Part shown: positions 9,956-19,008 of the stretch, one piece after another
Position numbering within the stretch: the stretch's first letter is position 1
Layout: each line of letters opens with the position of its first letter
From: Pseudomonadota bacterium
GTDB lineage: Bacteria > Pseudomonadota > Gammaproteobacteria > Thiotrichales > Thiotrichaceae
Direction of reading: 5' to 3'
DNA length: 52,284 nt
NCBI GenBank assembly: GCA_002747455.1
Contig: PDPG01000055.1
Coordinates: 1-52,284 of the forward strand
The notes under the pieces: model-generated
Told to the model about the DNA's origin: nothing
The model's database searches: none
Seen by the model: only the letters and a program-made list of their open reading frames with translations
Made by a program: the position numbers and the translations under genes

Positions 9956-11002
9956 TCACTCAAAAAACTTGGAAAGTCGCGCCACCACCTCAGACCAGAT
10001 GCCCTGATCCATATCAGATTGCTCTGATGGCTTCTCCAGATCGCTCACTACTTGCACTAACCCTTGTACAACACGCGCCATGCGCTCGTAATCAAGTGCT
10101 GTAGTCTCTGGCGAGTACTCATCAGCCGTCACCCTCAGCGGTAGCATATCGCTCACTTGTACCGCAGGATAATCATTGAGCCAATAATTCACATGATCTG
10201 AACCTGCCACCAGCGGAACATTTTCTGGCGCACTAAAAGATTCTACAGGTAACTCTGGTATGCGCAAGAAGCTGCGCTTAACCGTACGCATTGCCACAAA
10301 GTCCTGTAGTCGGCTCGACAGGCTAATGAAATTTCCAGTATCGGGGTACAATACTCGCATGAATGAAAACGGGTAGCGTTGTGTCCGATGCGCCTCAGTA
10401 AAAAAGCCAACACTTTTTAATGAAATCATTAATTTGACTGGAATGTTTTCATCTTTGAGTAAATGCGCATGATGGAGGCTCCCCATCTCTAAAGTTCCAT
10501 TCGCTGCAACACCTGATGACGCATACGCAACAAGTTCAACCGATAAAGGTAGTTCTTTCTCTAACAACGCAAGAACTCGAGCAGTTTCCAATAAGACGGA
10601 AATACCACTCGGATTCCAGTAGAGTCGCTCCGGCCCCGTCGGTGGAAGATATTGTACCCCAATAACGACACGCTCCTTCGTTTTAGGCCCCAAGCGAAGT
10701 CTGACATTATTGTGCCTACCACTCATCGTTGAATACCCTTGGAAGGATGGCTTTCCCAAGCGAGAGAAGTAATTAAAAATATAGCTATCCGTAGTGAGCG
10801 ATTCTCGGGCTAGTGTTTTGGAAGCATGAATATGCCACAGATTGGTGACATGATTTTTTAGATTTGACTGATTAACCTTCGGGAGATTACTGACAGTTTG
10901 AACAGGAAGCAGTGGTTGAGTAATTAGAAACCAGAGTAGCGCACAAACAACCGCAATGGCAATTAACCAGTCGAGCATTCGGCCAATAAAGCTTCTGAAC
11001 AT
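9956..11002 (-). CDS. M28-peptidase-like membrane protein, catalytic site apparently lost
   Basis: A 348-residue protein with one N-terminal membrane helix (about residues 11-29) and an extracytoplasmic domain that follows the order of M28 zinc aminopeptidases. Compared with the family pattern, the first zinc His appears as Q117 (VVIGVQYLPP), the bridging Asp of the DNASG-type motif is missing (YWNPSG, 129-133), and the Glu-Glu pair is replaced by AYASSG (159-164). Only the late SDHVNYW motif near 268 keeps its histidine. The fold is probably retained and the activity lost. It is transcribed alone, convergent with proS. The family assignment is by motif order and is moderately certain. Confidence 0.65.
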   Translation of the reverse strand: MFRSFIGRMLDWLIAIAVVCALLWFLITQPLLPVQTVSNLPKVNQSNLKNHVTNLWHIHASKTLARESLTTDSYIFNYFSRLGKPSFQGYSTMSGRHNNVRLRLGPKTKERVVIGVQYLPPTGPERLYWNPSGISVLLETARVLALLEKELPLSVELVAYASSGVAANGTLEMGSLHHAHLLKDENIPVKLMISLKSVGFFTEAHRTQRYPFSFMRVLYPDTGNFISLSSRLQDFVAMRTVKRSFLRIPELPVESFSAPENVPLVAGSDHVNYWLNDYPAVQVSDMLPLRVTADEYSPETTALDYERMARVVQGLVQVVSDLEKPSEQSDMDQGIWSEVVARLSKFFE

Positions 11003-11122
11003 TGGGATACTATCCTTAACACATTAAATTGCCAGAACCAGGTGCCCCAACCCCTCATCCTGAATTTACAAGCAAACACACAATCCGTGTGGTCACTATA
11101 AACTATTGTTATTGTACAAACA

Positions 11123-11148
11123 AAAAAACCGGCCTCAGCCGGTTTTTT
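11123..11148 (-). terminator. Terminator of rpsT
   Basis: Arms AAAAAACCGGC (11123-11133) and GCCGGTTTTTT (11138-11148) are perfect with a 4-base loop, 20 bases past the rpsT stop. The symmetrical A/T flanks allow action on both strands. Confidence 0.9.
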
Positions 11149-11168
11149 CTAATCGCTACGCTCCGATA

Positions 11169-11429
11169 CTAAAGCGCGCGAACACGAGAATTCAAGCGAC
11201 TCTTATGACGAGCAGCTTTATTCTTATGAATCAGACCCTTAGAAACAGCAGAGTCAATAGCTGGCACTGCTGCCGTATATGCCTCAGTCGCTGCTTCCTT
11301 GTTACCTGCCTCTATAGCAACAACAACACGCTTGATCAAAGTACGCATTGTAGTTGTGTAGTGTTTTTTGTGTACACGACGCTCTTCTGCTAGACGTACA
11401 CGCTTTTTTGCTGATTTGATATTTGGCAA
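11169..11429 (-). CDS. rpsT: 30S ribosomal protein S20
   Basis: An 86-residue S20 of normal length. It starts MPNIKSAKKRVRLAEERR and ends NKAARHKSRLNSRVRAL; it binds 16S rRNA early in 30S assembly. The start codon is TTG, with GGGAG placed 7 bases upstream. E. coli rpsT also uses UUG, which contributes to its translational autocontrol, so the same mode is likely here. It is monocistronic, with a candidate promoter at 11469-11497 and a strong terminator. Confidence 0.98.
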   Translation of the reverse strand: MPNIKSAKKRVRLAEERRVHKKHYTTTMRTLIKRVVVAIEAGNKEAATEAYTAAVPAIDSAVSKGLIHKNKAARHKSRLNSRVRAL

Positions 11430-11468
11430 AACTAATCTCCCATCCGGGCGTCAAAATTTAAGGTGTGT

Positions 11469-11497
11469 ATTGTGACGGATCCGCTGTGTTACGGCAA
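11469..11497 (-). promoter_or_regulatory. Candidate rpsT promoter
   Basis: TTGCCG (11492-11497) and CACAAT (11469-11474) on the minus strand are 17 bases apart, about 40 bases upstream of the rpsT start. Confidence 0.5.
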
Positions 11498-11545
11498 GAT
11501 GAATTTTTATCTTTTTTGATTTGAGGCAATTCAACAAATTAAGGG

Positions 11546-11574
11546 TTGTACAACACTGAATCTGAGGGTACTAT
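11546..11574 (+). promoter_or_regulatory. Promoter of tRNA-Val
   Basis: TTGTAC (11546-11551) and TACTAT (11569-11574) have the ideal 17-base spacing. Transcription would start near 11581, about 13 bases before the tRNA. Confidence 0.65.
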
Positions 11575-11593
11575 TCACGTCCTCTTTATCTAC

Positions 11594-11670
11594 AGGCGCG
11601 TAGCTCAGTTGGTTAGAGCACCACCTTGACATGGTGGGGGTCGATGGTTCGAATCCATTCGCGCCTACCA
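11594..11670 (+). tRNA. tRNA-Val (anticodon GAC)
   Basis: A 77-base cloverleaf. The acceptor arms AGGCGCG and CGCGCCT pair, the D-arm sequence TAGCTCAGTTGGTTAGAGCA is typical, the anticodon loop TTGACAT gives GAC, the T-loop is GGTTCGAATCC, and the CCA end is encoded. It closely resembles E. coli tRNA-Val(GAC). Confidence 0.97.
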
Positions 11671-12010
11671 GTATAAAATACTGGTAGATCAGATACTTAA
11701 AGCGGCTTTTTTGTTGCAGAAAGAACCGTCTGTCAATTTGTTGTCATTTATTTGTCACTTATTTTTTCCTGAATAGTTAGGTTCATTGCTCCGTATTTTT
11801 GCCATTTGGTCGGCCAAATGCCCTAAAAAGAAAACCGATCTATGTATCATTTAAATAACAAAAATGATAGATGGCGTATCCTCTGGTTTATGATCTCACT
11901 TATAACTATCGAAAGACACCTTTAGTATCTTTAGGCCAAATGGATTAAAAAATATCTCGCCATAGATTCTCGGCACTGGTTACTATTTACATCGAAATAA
12001 TGTCTATAAA
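11671..12010. other. Gene-free stretch after tRNA-Val
   Basis: About 340 AT-rich bases with no convincing ORF. A short palindrome (TACCAGTAT, 3-base loop, ATACTGGTA; 11666-11686) overlaps the tRNA CCA end, and CATTTGG-TCGG-CCAAATG forms another at 11803-11820. No integrase or copy of the tRNA end is visible. Confidence 0.6.
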
Positions 12011-13681
12011 TCACATAGTTTCAGCATGACGTATCCAGCCCGCTACCGTGGCAATATCCGGAACACGACTAACCTTCTCAACCCGCTTATTCACAGAATC
12101 AATCAACTGAATCAATCGTTCGGGATTCGCGTTAGCCAGTGCCTTCGCGGAGTAAACACCGCTTAACTCCAGCACCTCGGCCATTGGCCCATCAATGCCT
12201 TTTACACGTAATATATCTGCAATCGACACCCAGGAAGAAACCACCCAAGACTCGCGCCCCAATGCTTTGGAGATCAATTTAATGCCATCCTCATCTGAGC
12301 AGCGATCCAGCAGGTTTAAGGTTGTGGTTATACCCATATCGTGCAGGTGACGGCGATTATCATTACCAATAGAGCGGATGACTTCGATGCGATAGTTCTC
12401 ATCATTTGGAGATGCCTTCGCCGTTACTGTCACTACTTCCGAGGTCGTATCTTCAACTTTCTCTTTGACCTTTTCAAAGCCATCACGCGCCATTTCGCTC
12501 AGCTTTGACCATCCTGAAGTCTGCCGGTCAGCATCCCCCACTACGGCGGTTCCAGTGGTCCCTCCTGCAAAAATTCCGGATGACACACCTGAATAATCAC
12601 GGGGCTGCTGAGGCATGGAAGATTGCTCCTCCAACACGCTCACTTTTAATTGGCTGGCATGCAACTCCTGCTCTAACTGCTGTTGGCGACGACCACTTTC
12701 GGTTAATGCCTTCTGTGTTTCTTGCAACTGTTGTTCGTAGCGGCTGAGCATTTGCTGCTGGGCGATTTCTTTCTCACTCAGTTCACTCAAGCTACGCTCA
12801 CGCACTTCCAGCTCAGCCTTTAGCTGCTGCAAGTGTGTTTCCTGTGCTTTAACAGTGCTATTCAACTCTGCGATATGCCCATCACCTTGGTGTAATTTAC
12901 TTTCCAGCTCCCGTCGGGCGACATCGAAAAACTCCTGCTTTTGCTTGAGCTCGCCCGATACCTCACCCAAGGTCTTTTCACTGGCTGTTAGTTGCTCCTC
13001 ATACTCACCCAGCTGGCGTTTAGTTTCCTCAAGTTGCGCCGTGGCATTGCTTGCCTTTTCTCGCTCAAGTTCAAGCTCGGCAGCGAGCGACTGCTTTGTG
13101 TCTTCCAGAGCGGCAACACTCCCCGACAGTTCCTGCTGCAATGTGGCAATTTGCTGCTCACGCTCCTGCAGTGTGGACTCGGCATCTTTCAGCTTTTGTG
13201 AATAACGATCCGACAATATCGCACCATGTTGTGGTGTAGTCGCCTCACCATCAGCAGATGCCTGAATTGCGTTAAGCGCATCTTGCGTATCAGTCAGCTG
13301 AACAGTCGTCTCTTTAAGCTGTGACTGGAGCTGCCCGATCTCAACATCCCGTTGTTTTAGTGCTTGCTTGTAGTCATGTAACTCCAGATTTTCCTGCTCA
13401 ATACTCCGCTCACTGTCCAACAAACGCTTGGATAAAATATCCCGCTCATCAGAAAGCTTCAGGTACATATCCCCCTGGCGTACGCTGGCTGCGTTTAGCT
13501 CCTCTATTTTCTGGCTACACTCATCACGCTCCGCTTCAAGATTTGCAACGCGTTGCGACCATTCCTGATTGAGCTTATTCAACTGGTGTCGTCCACCACC
13601 TCGCAGCAACCAACCGGCCACAAAGCCAATCAAGGCGGCAACTAGCAGGAAAACCCAAATTTGAAGAATCAGATAGCCCAT
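12011..13681 (-). CDS. Membrane-anchored coiled-coil protein with C-terminal DUF4332 domain
   Basis: A 556-residue protein. One N-terminal membrane helix (about residues 4-26, ending in WLLRGGGRH) is followed by a long Glu/Gln-rich heptad coiled coil (about 30-350), a low-complexity linker and a C-terminal DUF4332 helix-hairpin-helix-like domain (about 430-556) recognised by IRSIGNDNRRHLHDMGI, WVSIADILRVKGIDGPMAEVL and the final VAGWIRHAETM. The positive residues after the helix suggest the coil and DUF4332 face the cytoplasm. It is the last gene of the cluster and overlaps the OmpA-like gene by 13 bases. DUF4332 has no firmly known function; a scaffold or nucleic-acid contact is possible. 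Confidence 0.85.
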   Translation of the reverse strand: MGYLILQIWVFLLVAALIGFVAGWLLRGGGRHQLNKLNQEWSQRVANLEAERDECSQKIEELNAASVRQGDMYLKLSDERDILSKRLLDSERSIEQENLELHDYKQALKQRDVEIGQLQSQLKETTVQLTDTQDALNAIQASADGEATTPQHGAILSDRYSQKLKDAESTLQEREQQIATLQQELSGSVAALEDTKQSLAAELELEREKASNATAQLEETKRQLGEYEEQLTASEKTLGEVSGELKQKQEFFDVARRELESKLHQGDGHIAELNSTVKAQETHLQQLKAELEVRERSLSELSEKEIAQQQMLSRYEQQLQETQKALTESGRRQQQLEQELHASQLKVSVLEEQSSMPQQPRDYSGVSSGIFAGGTTGTAVVGDADRQTSGWSKLSEMARDGFEKVKEKVEDTTSEVVTVTAKASPNDENYRIEVIRSIGNDNRRHLHDMGITTTLNLLDRCSDEDGIKLISKALGRESWVVSSWVSIADILRVKGIDGPMAEVLELSGVYSAKALANANPERLIQLIDSVNKRVEKVSRVPDIATVAGWIRHAETM

Positions 13682-14862
13682 TTCTTTAATCCTTTAACAA
13701 TCAATTCAATACGGCGGTTTTTCGCACGCCCTTGTTCTGTTTTATTACTCGCAATCGGGTTCACTTCACCGTGCCCTATTGCCTGTAGCCGTTTATTATT
13801 AATGCCTAGCTTGTTTAAGTGTGATGCCACTGCTTCTGCGCGCGCCTGGCTCAGTCGCTCATTCACTGCGGCAGCCCCCTGCGAATCGGTATAGCCATGA
13901 ACCTGAATCTGGTGATCCGGGCATCGGGTAGCGATCTGAGCAATCTTTTCCAATAATTGTAGACTGCCTTTTTGTAAATCCGCCGAGCCTGATTCAAAAC
14001 GAATTTGCTCCTGCTTCAACAACACATCAAACCCTGTCTGACAGAATTTTTTGGCATAGTTTGCCGAACCAACCATTGGCACAGAGGCACTTTCCTTTAC
14101 CGCAGCCTTCGGCTGAGAAACCTCAAAGCGCATATCAATATCGTCAAAGTCCTCCACTAACTCTTGTGCAATGGCTTCCGCCTGATCGCTGATATCCTGT
14201 GAGGCAGCGGTACCGGTCAATAGTGCCTTGCCATCCTTCACTGACAGATTGCCCTCCTCAAGTAACCGCAGCACGCCAAGGCTTTTCAGAATACTTTCCT
14301 GCCAGTTTTTTGGTGGCACACCGGAGCTCACCTCAACGCGCCAGATTGCTTTTGTCGGATCCTCACCCAATGCAACCAAGTGGGCATCGACGGCCTGTTT
14401 AAATTCTGGGCCATCCACCACGCCATCAAACACATAGACACCCGCACTGTCATGGCTAATCATGATTCGGTAGGGTATGACTCGTTTTTTTACCTTGACA
14501 GGCTTCACCGCAACCGTAGTGCCACTTGGCTTGGCAACCGTCGATTCTGCCTGAGCCCCCTGAACCTGCGCTGAGGCAACCTGCTGAACTGAAATATCAT
14601 TACTAATCTGACGAACGCCATAAACGTTAGCGGTTTCCAAGGCATATTGCCGACGCTGCTTTGTTCGCACCACGCCACTTACTGTCACGTCACGCCCATC
14701 TGCCACCACTTGCAGCTGATTAAAATCATTGGCAGCCAGTGCTTCCTGAACTCGCTGTTGAATATCAGCCTGAATCGCCGGTGCTTTAATTTTGAAGGCC
14801 GCAAGCCAGCCTAGAACGGCCAATGCGCCTGACACTAATAATAAGACGAGCACGTTTTTCAT
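13669..14862 (-). CDS. BON-BON-OmpA domain envelope protein
   Basis: A 397-residue protein anchored by an N-terminal membrane helix (about 4-24). A first BON-type domain (about 30-95, VADGRDVTVSGVV), a Pro/Lys-rich linker, a second BON-like unit (about 195-250, GNLSVKDGKALLTGTAAS) and a C-terminal OmpA/MotB peptidoglycan-binding domain (about 275-392) follow. In the last, FESGSADL, HGYTDSQG, NERLSQARAEAV and GRAKNRRIELIV carry the residues that usually grip the diaminopimelate of peptidoglycan. The architecture recalls mycobacterial ArfA/OmpATb. It lies between the PBP-like and coiled-coil genes and should bridge the inner membrane and the cell wall. Confidence 0.88.
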   Translation of the reverse strand: MKNVLVLLLVSGALAVLGWLAAFKIKAPAIQADIQQRVQEALAANDFNQLQVVADGRDVTVSGVVRTKQRRQYALETANVYGVRQISNDISVQQVASAQVQGAQAESTVAKPSGTTVAVKPVKVKKRVIPYRIMISHDSAGVYVFDGVVDGPEFKQAVDAHLVALGEDPTKAIWRVEVSSGVPPKNWQESILKSLGVLRLLEEGNLSVKDGKALLTGTAASQDISDQAEAIAQELVEDFDDIDMRFEVSQPKAAVKESASVPMVGSANYAKKFCQTGFDVLLKQEQIRFESGSADLQKGSLQLLEKIAQIATRCPDHQIQVHGYTDSQGAAAVNERLSQARAEAVASHLNKLGINNKRLQAIGHGEVNPIASNKTEQGRAKNRRIELIVKGLKKWAI

Positions 14863-14968
14863 CTGATCTCAAATCCCTTTTTGCCTAAGCATAGCAAGAC
14901 TGTAGCCAACCCGCTTGCATTCTACTATCGCATCCAGTAGCAACTCGCAGAACCCCGCCCATACCGGA

Positions 14969-17305
14969 TCAGTCGAGGCTATCTGCAATTTCTGACACAA
15001 TCGTATAAAACATCCCTGCGACCGAAAGCTGCTCCGCCAAGCCCCGTGGGTCATCTGCTGCGCTACCCACAAAGGCGCTGATGCTGTAACGCTTTCCACG
15101 GATTAACACATTCGCCAACAGCCACTGATCTCTTACCGCCTGTTGTTTCGTGTAGGTTTGGCCGGTTTTGGTTGATAAAAATCGGATATTTTTGATGTTT
15201 CGCAATGTCCGCAAACGGCCAGTTCCTGCCTGCATCTCCAAACTGAGTAATTGCTTCAGAGTATCTTTGGAGGCTTGTGTTCTCAGGTAATGCCCCCGTA
15301 GGCGCACCGCCGAAGGTGCTTCACTAAACTCCAGATAGCGCCGCTGCTGTTGTATATTGCTCACCAAAAACTGCGAAGTGCTTTGCAACGCCTTTGGGTC
15401 GCCTTTCCCATACAGTATCTCACCAAGCTGATAATTGATTTCAAGCATCTGCAACGGTGTTGACTGCACTATGCCATAGCTCATTTCATACACCAGTTGT
15501 TCAGCATGGGTCGTTTTGCCTTGGCGTGTCCGCAAGTCTTTCAGTGCAAAATCGGCGTAAAGCTTCATCAGCTCACCAGATGTCGCTTGAGTACGCAGTG
15601 CCGTAAATAATGGCAATGATTCACGCAGCTGTGTGGATGCCGCAAAGCTTAACGAGTGACCCGCCTGCTGTGGCGTATCACAATTTGCAACACCACGGGG
15701 GAAGCCTTTAACCGAACTGGGCAAGTTACGGTAAGTTTGGTTGCAAAACCGCGTATCTGCAGAATTACCCTTCGATGCCAACAATACCGCCGCCGGAATG
15801 GTGGAGAGTTGGCCAACAGAGCGATCCTTAATCTGACCTTGTTTGTAATAGCGCACCAGCTTTCCAGCCTGATCCGCCACCAAAACCTGCACAGTCGCGC
15901 CTGACTCTGGCTTAGCGGCTGCTGCGCCCAAGGTTTGCCGCAAGCCACAGTGCCGACAGCCACGTGCAAACGCTCGCAGACGGTCTTGCAGCTTCTGCTG
16001 AAACACCAGATTGTCACGCACTGGCAGGCTAATCTGCGCATCGCTAATAAGCAGCAAGCCATCGGAACGGGAATACTCTGCGGCCAAGCGTTGCTGAACC
16101 AAGTCCGCAAACTCACCCAAGGCTCGTGCCGTACGCTTGCGTAAATTTGCCAAATTCAAAATAGCGCGCGGAGGTGGCCGGCTCACATCATTCAACGCGG
16201 TTACTCGTGGCTGCTTTAACGCTGCCAAGCCTTGTTTGATCTCAGATGCCAAGGCATTTTGATCCCGTTGGTACAGGCTTTGTGTTACCGCTGCCGCCTC
16301 TGACGTTAATGCCTCCCAGTTATCAACATTCAGCAATGCCTGTTGTTTTAACTGTGCCACAGCCAATAAGGATTGCTCTGCATTGCTGAGCTGCTCAGGG
16401 AGTTTATGAAAGACCGTTGCAGCCGTTGCTCTCAGGCCATTGAAATCATCGGCCTGCCCACGTAACGAATTGTGTATCGCCACCCAGCGTTTAAACTCTG
16501 AACCATTGTTTTGCGCCAAATATGGGAAGGTATGCTTTGCCAAGCGTATTGCGGAAAAGGTATTACACAGATCACTAAACCAGGAAAAGCAGCGAGATTC
16601 CGGCTGCTCAACCGACAGCAAGGCATTATTGAGTCGCTTCATCAAGCTATTGCTGCCTGTAGCAAATGGATTGAATGCCGCCACTATATCCGCGGTCGCA
16701 ATGCCTTTGTAACTCGTCTCCCGCAAGAATAATAAGTCCCACAGACTGGTTTCCTGATAATCAAAACTGACCTGACGACCCGTTTGCTCATCTAAAACAT
16801 CCCAATAAACCGGCGGAACCAATTCAATAAACAGACCACCCAACGACTGGCTTTGGCGCTGAGGATTTGGCATCGCACCTACCAGCTGACCTTGTTGATC
16901 CAACAATGTGGTGGCGGTGTGTTGCTGATGTAAACGTTGGTATTCCGCCAACACCTCCGAATCTGGCTCACCCGATAAGTAACCGTACAGTCCCACAACG
17001 CTCAATACTGATAAAACCAGCACGAGCTTGACCACACTCAGCAAAAACTCCGGCACACTGCGGGTATTGAGAAAAAATAACCAGCGGACTACTTGCCAGA
17101 CCATACGCAGTAGCGCTTCAATCAGTGCCAACACCACACTAAGCGGGTAACGCCAGTCACTCAGAGGCAATTTACCCGCGCGCGCGCCACGATTGCCGTG
17201 GCCACCTTGCACGATCTCATGCCCAAAATAACGCAAGGCATGAATCCGAATCCAGTCAATGCCTTGGCGAATTAACCAGAATAGCTTTAATACGGCCAGG
17301 TACAC
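14969..17305 (-). CDS. Class A penicillin-binding-protein-like protein with degenerate active sites
   Basis: A 778-residue protein with membrane segments at about 55-79 and 88-110. A region resembling a GT51 glycosyltransferase (about 130-235) lacks the ED-x2-F-x2-H-x-G and GGSTITQQ motifs: in their places are LRETSYKGIATAD (194-206) and TGSNSLMKRLNN (216-227). The C-terminal half follows a transpeptidase: the Ser of SxxK is seen as STIP (501-504, Lys lost), SxN as SLP (563-565, Asn lost), then GIVQSTPLQML, and a preserved KTG (713-715). This reading is by motif order and needs a profile or structure check. The start is GTG and overlaps the upstream gene by 19 bases. Probably non-catalytic, possibly a wall-sensing or scaffolding subunit. 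Confidence 0.7.
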   Translation of the reverse strand: MYLAVLKLFWLIRQGIDWIRIHALRYFGHEIVQGGHGNRGARAGKLPLSDWRYPLSVVLALIEALLRMVWQVVRWLFFLNTRSVPEFLLSVVKLVLVLSVLSVVGLYGYLSGEPDSEVLAEYQRLHQQHTATTLLDQQGQLVGAMPNPQRQSQSLGGLFIELVPPVYWDVLDEQTGRQVSFDYQETSLWDLLFLRETSYKGIATADIVAAFNPFATGSNSLMKRLNNALLSVEQPESRCFSWFSDLCNTFSAIRLAKHTFPYLAQNNGSEFKRWVAIHNSLRGQADDFNGLRATAATVFHKLPEQLSNAEQSLLAVAQLKQQALLNVDNWEALTSEAAAVTQSLYQRDQNALASEIKQGLAALKQPRVTALNDVSRPPPRAILNLANLRKRTARALGEFADLVQQRLAAEYSRSDGLLLISDAQISLPVRDNLVFQQKLQDRLRAFARGCRHCGLRQTLGAAAAKPESGATVQVLVADQAGKLVRYYKQGQIKDRSVGQLSTIPAAVLLASKGNSADTRFCNQTYRNLPSSVKGFPRGVANCDTPQQAGHSLSFAASTQLRESLPLFTALRTQATSGELMKLYADFALKDLRTRQGKTTHAEQLVYEMSYGIVQSTPLQMLEINYQLGEILYGKGDPKALQSTSQFLVSNIQQQRRYLEFSEAPSAVRLRGHYLRTQASKDTLKQLLSLEMQAGTGRLRTLRNIKNIRFLSTKTGQTYTKQQAVRDQWLLANVLIRGKRYSISAFVGSAADDPRGLAEQLSVAGMFYTIVSEIADSLD

Positions 17306-18864
17306 GGTGCGTCACTTTCTTCAGGTTCTCCGGCTGGTACGACCGCCATGCTCAGCGCTTGCTTCAGCTCATCCCACTGCATCGCACTCATACGATAAAC
17401 ATTGTAGGTCAGATGTTCCGCATCATCGCCCAGTATCGCGTACACCTCATTGCGTACACTGCGAGGAATCCAGGCGTAGGGAACCTGCCGCAACATAGCT
17501 GGTTTAATCCGCTCACTGGCAAGTACCTCAAACAATTCCAGCAACTCACTGGCCATGCGATTGCCGTGTACTGGCGAGCTGGGAATGACAAAAAAACATT
17601 GCCCCAAACTATCGTATAAGTATGGCTGCACATTGCTGGCCAAGTGCTTCATATCGGTGATAGCCCGCAGTTTCGAGACATCTTCAGCACTAAAGTAATC
17701 GCCCTCAAAGTCAGCACTCATCCAGTTACGACGACGTGAAATATAACCATCAGCCAGCCCCACGATCAGCAATACAAAGTCAACTAACGCACCCAATAGC
17801 AAGGGGACATAATCATCCCGTCGGGTGCTGTCTTTGCCATGCTCCATGAGCGGCTTCAGGTCTTCATTTTTCCACCATGCGACGGCTAAGCCCGGAATAG
17901 AGCGAATCACATCCATGGCTCGATTGAGTACATTACGCTGGTCGAATGGGTTAAATAATTGCACATCTTCCATAAACGGCAGAAACTCAATACTCTTGAG
18001 CATGGCATTGCCATTTAAGGTAATAGTGCTATCCGGACAAGGAATACTGCCTGCTGCTGTTGGCACAATACGCTGACGTTTCTCCCCCACCCGCTGTGCA
18101 ATCACCCGCGAGGATTCGGCCAATACTGGCGCGTTACGGCGAGTATTGATCTCATGGATAATCCCGTTGATTTCGTTTTGCAGGGACATCACATCTTGCG
18201 TGTCGGGGCGATAGTTCTCGATAATGTTTTGTAACTGACCAATATCACGCCTGACCTGCTGACCCAACGGCTCAATACTCTTGGCAATGGCAGAAAACAC
18301 CAAGGCTTCGTTGTTACGGAAAGTACGGCGCGGGCCTTTCCCCGGTACGGAGCCATCCCCACAACTCCCCCCAAATTTTTCTTCCTCTCTAGCGCGTCGT
18401 TCGGAATAAAGTTTAAGCTGCTTACTGCCCCGCTCTACCGCCTCAAATGCCAGCAGATAATCCTGAGCACCATCCCGCACTTGATTCAACTGCGCCGTAA
18501 AATTCTCCTGCGCAAAACCCTCCGCCCGTAGCAGTTTGTAGTAAAAACCATAACTGAAGAATACGCTGATAGACATCATCAGCATATACAACGGCAGCCA
18601 GCGGACCTTTGCCATCCAACGCCGTGACAAAGCCATCTTGCGCAATGCATACACCAGCACTAACTGAATGCAGAAAACCACCAAGCCAAGTACGATCAGA
18701 CTAACCAGCGATGCCTCTTCCGGCGTGGCAAAAGAAAAGCGCACCAAGCCATCGTAGCTGGTGTAGAAAGAAATTGCTGAGAGCAAAATAATTAACACCA
18801 CCGGAGTGGTTCTGGCATTCGTGAAGAAGCCCGTAATCATGCCCAATAGTGTGGGGTTAGCCAT
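17287..18864 (-). CDS. Polytopic membrane protein of unknown family
   Basis: A 525-residue protein I do not recognise. Three N-terminal membrane helices (about 20-40, 50-74, 89-112) are followed by a large helical soluble region (about 113-350) with heptad character (SIEPLGQQVRRDIGQLQNI), a fourth helix (about 354-378, LLLGALVDFVLLIVGLADGYI) and a soluble C-terminal domain of about 145 residues. Two Cys-containing loops (GGSCGDGS and IPCPDS) occur in the middle domain. It is the first gene of the four-gene cluster and overlaps the PBP-like gene. The pattern of three helices plus a long helical domain suggests an inner-membrane assembly subunit; no enzyme motif is visible. Confidence 0.75.
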   Translation of the reverse strand: MANPTLLGMITGFFTNARTTPVVLIILLSAISFYTSYDGLVRFSFATPEEASLVSLIVLGLVVFCIQLVLVYALRKMALSRRWMAKVRWLPLYMLMMSISVFFSYGFYYKLLRAEGFAQENFTAQLNQVRDGAQDYLLAFEAVERGSKQLKLYSERRAREEEKFGGSCGDGSVPGKGPRRTFRNNEALVFSAIAKSIEPLGQQVRRDIGQLQNIIENYRPDTQDVMSLQNEINGIIHEINTRRNAPVLAESSRVIAQRVGEKRQRIVPTAAGSIPCPDSTITLNGNAMLKSIEFLPFMEDVQLFNPFDQRNVLNRAMDVIRSIPGLAVAWWKNEDLKPLMEHGKDSTRRDDYVPLLLGALVDFVLLIVGLADGYISRRRNWMSADFEGDYFSAEDVSKLRAITDMKHLASNVQPYLYDSLGQCFFVIPSSPVHGNRMASELLELFEVLASERIKPAMLRQVPYAWIPRSVRNEVYAILGDDAEHLTYNVYRMSAMQWDELKQALSMAVVPAGEPEESDAPCTWPY

Positions 18865-19008
18865 GTATTCCGTACACTCGTTTAATATGTCGCATAATCA
18901 GAAGCCCGCGCAATCAATAAAAATGGGGGGTATTGTAGTCAAATCTCTAACTGTCCGCTCTGTGCAATATACTCACAAGCCTAAGGATTACAAAACTTTA
19001 ACATCAGC

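Noticed and set aside
11671..12010. Possible integration site or genomic island start after tRNA-Val
   Set aside because: No integrase, no direct repeat of the tRNA 3' end and no foreign genes follow; only AT-rich spacer is seen.
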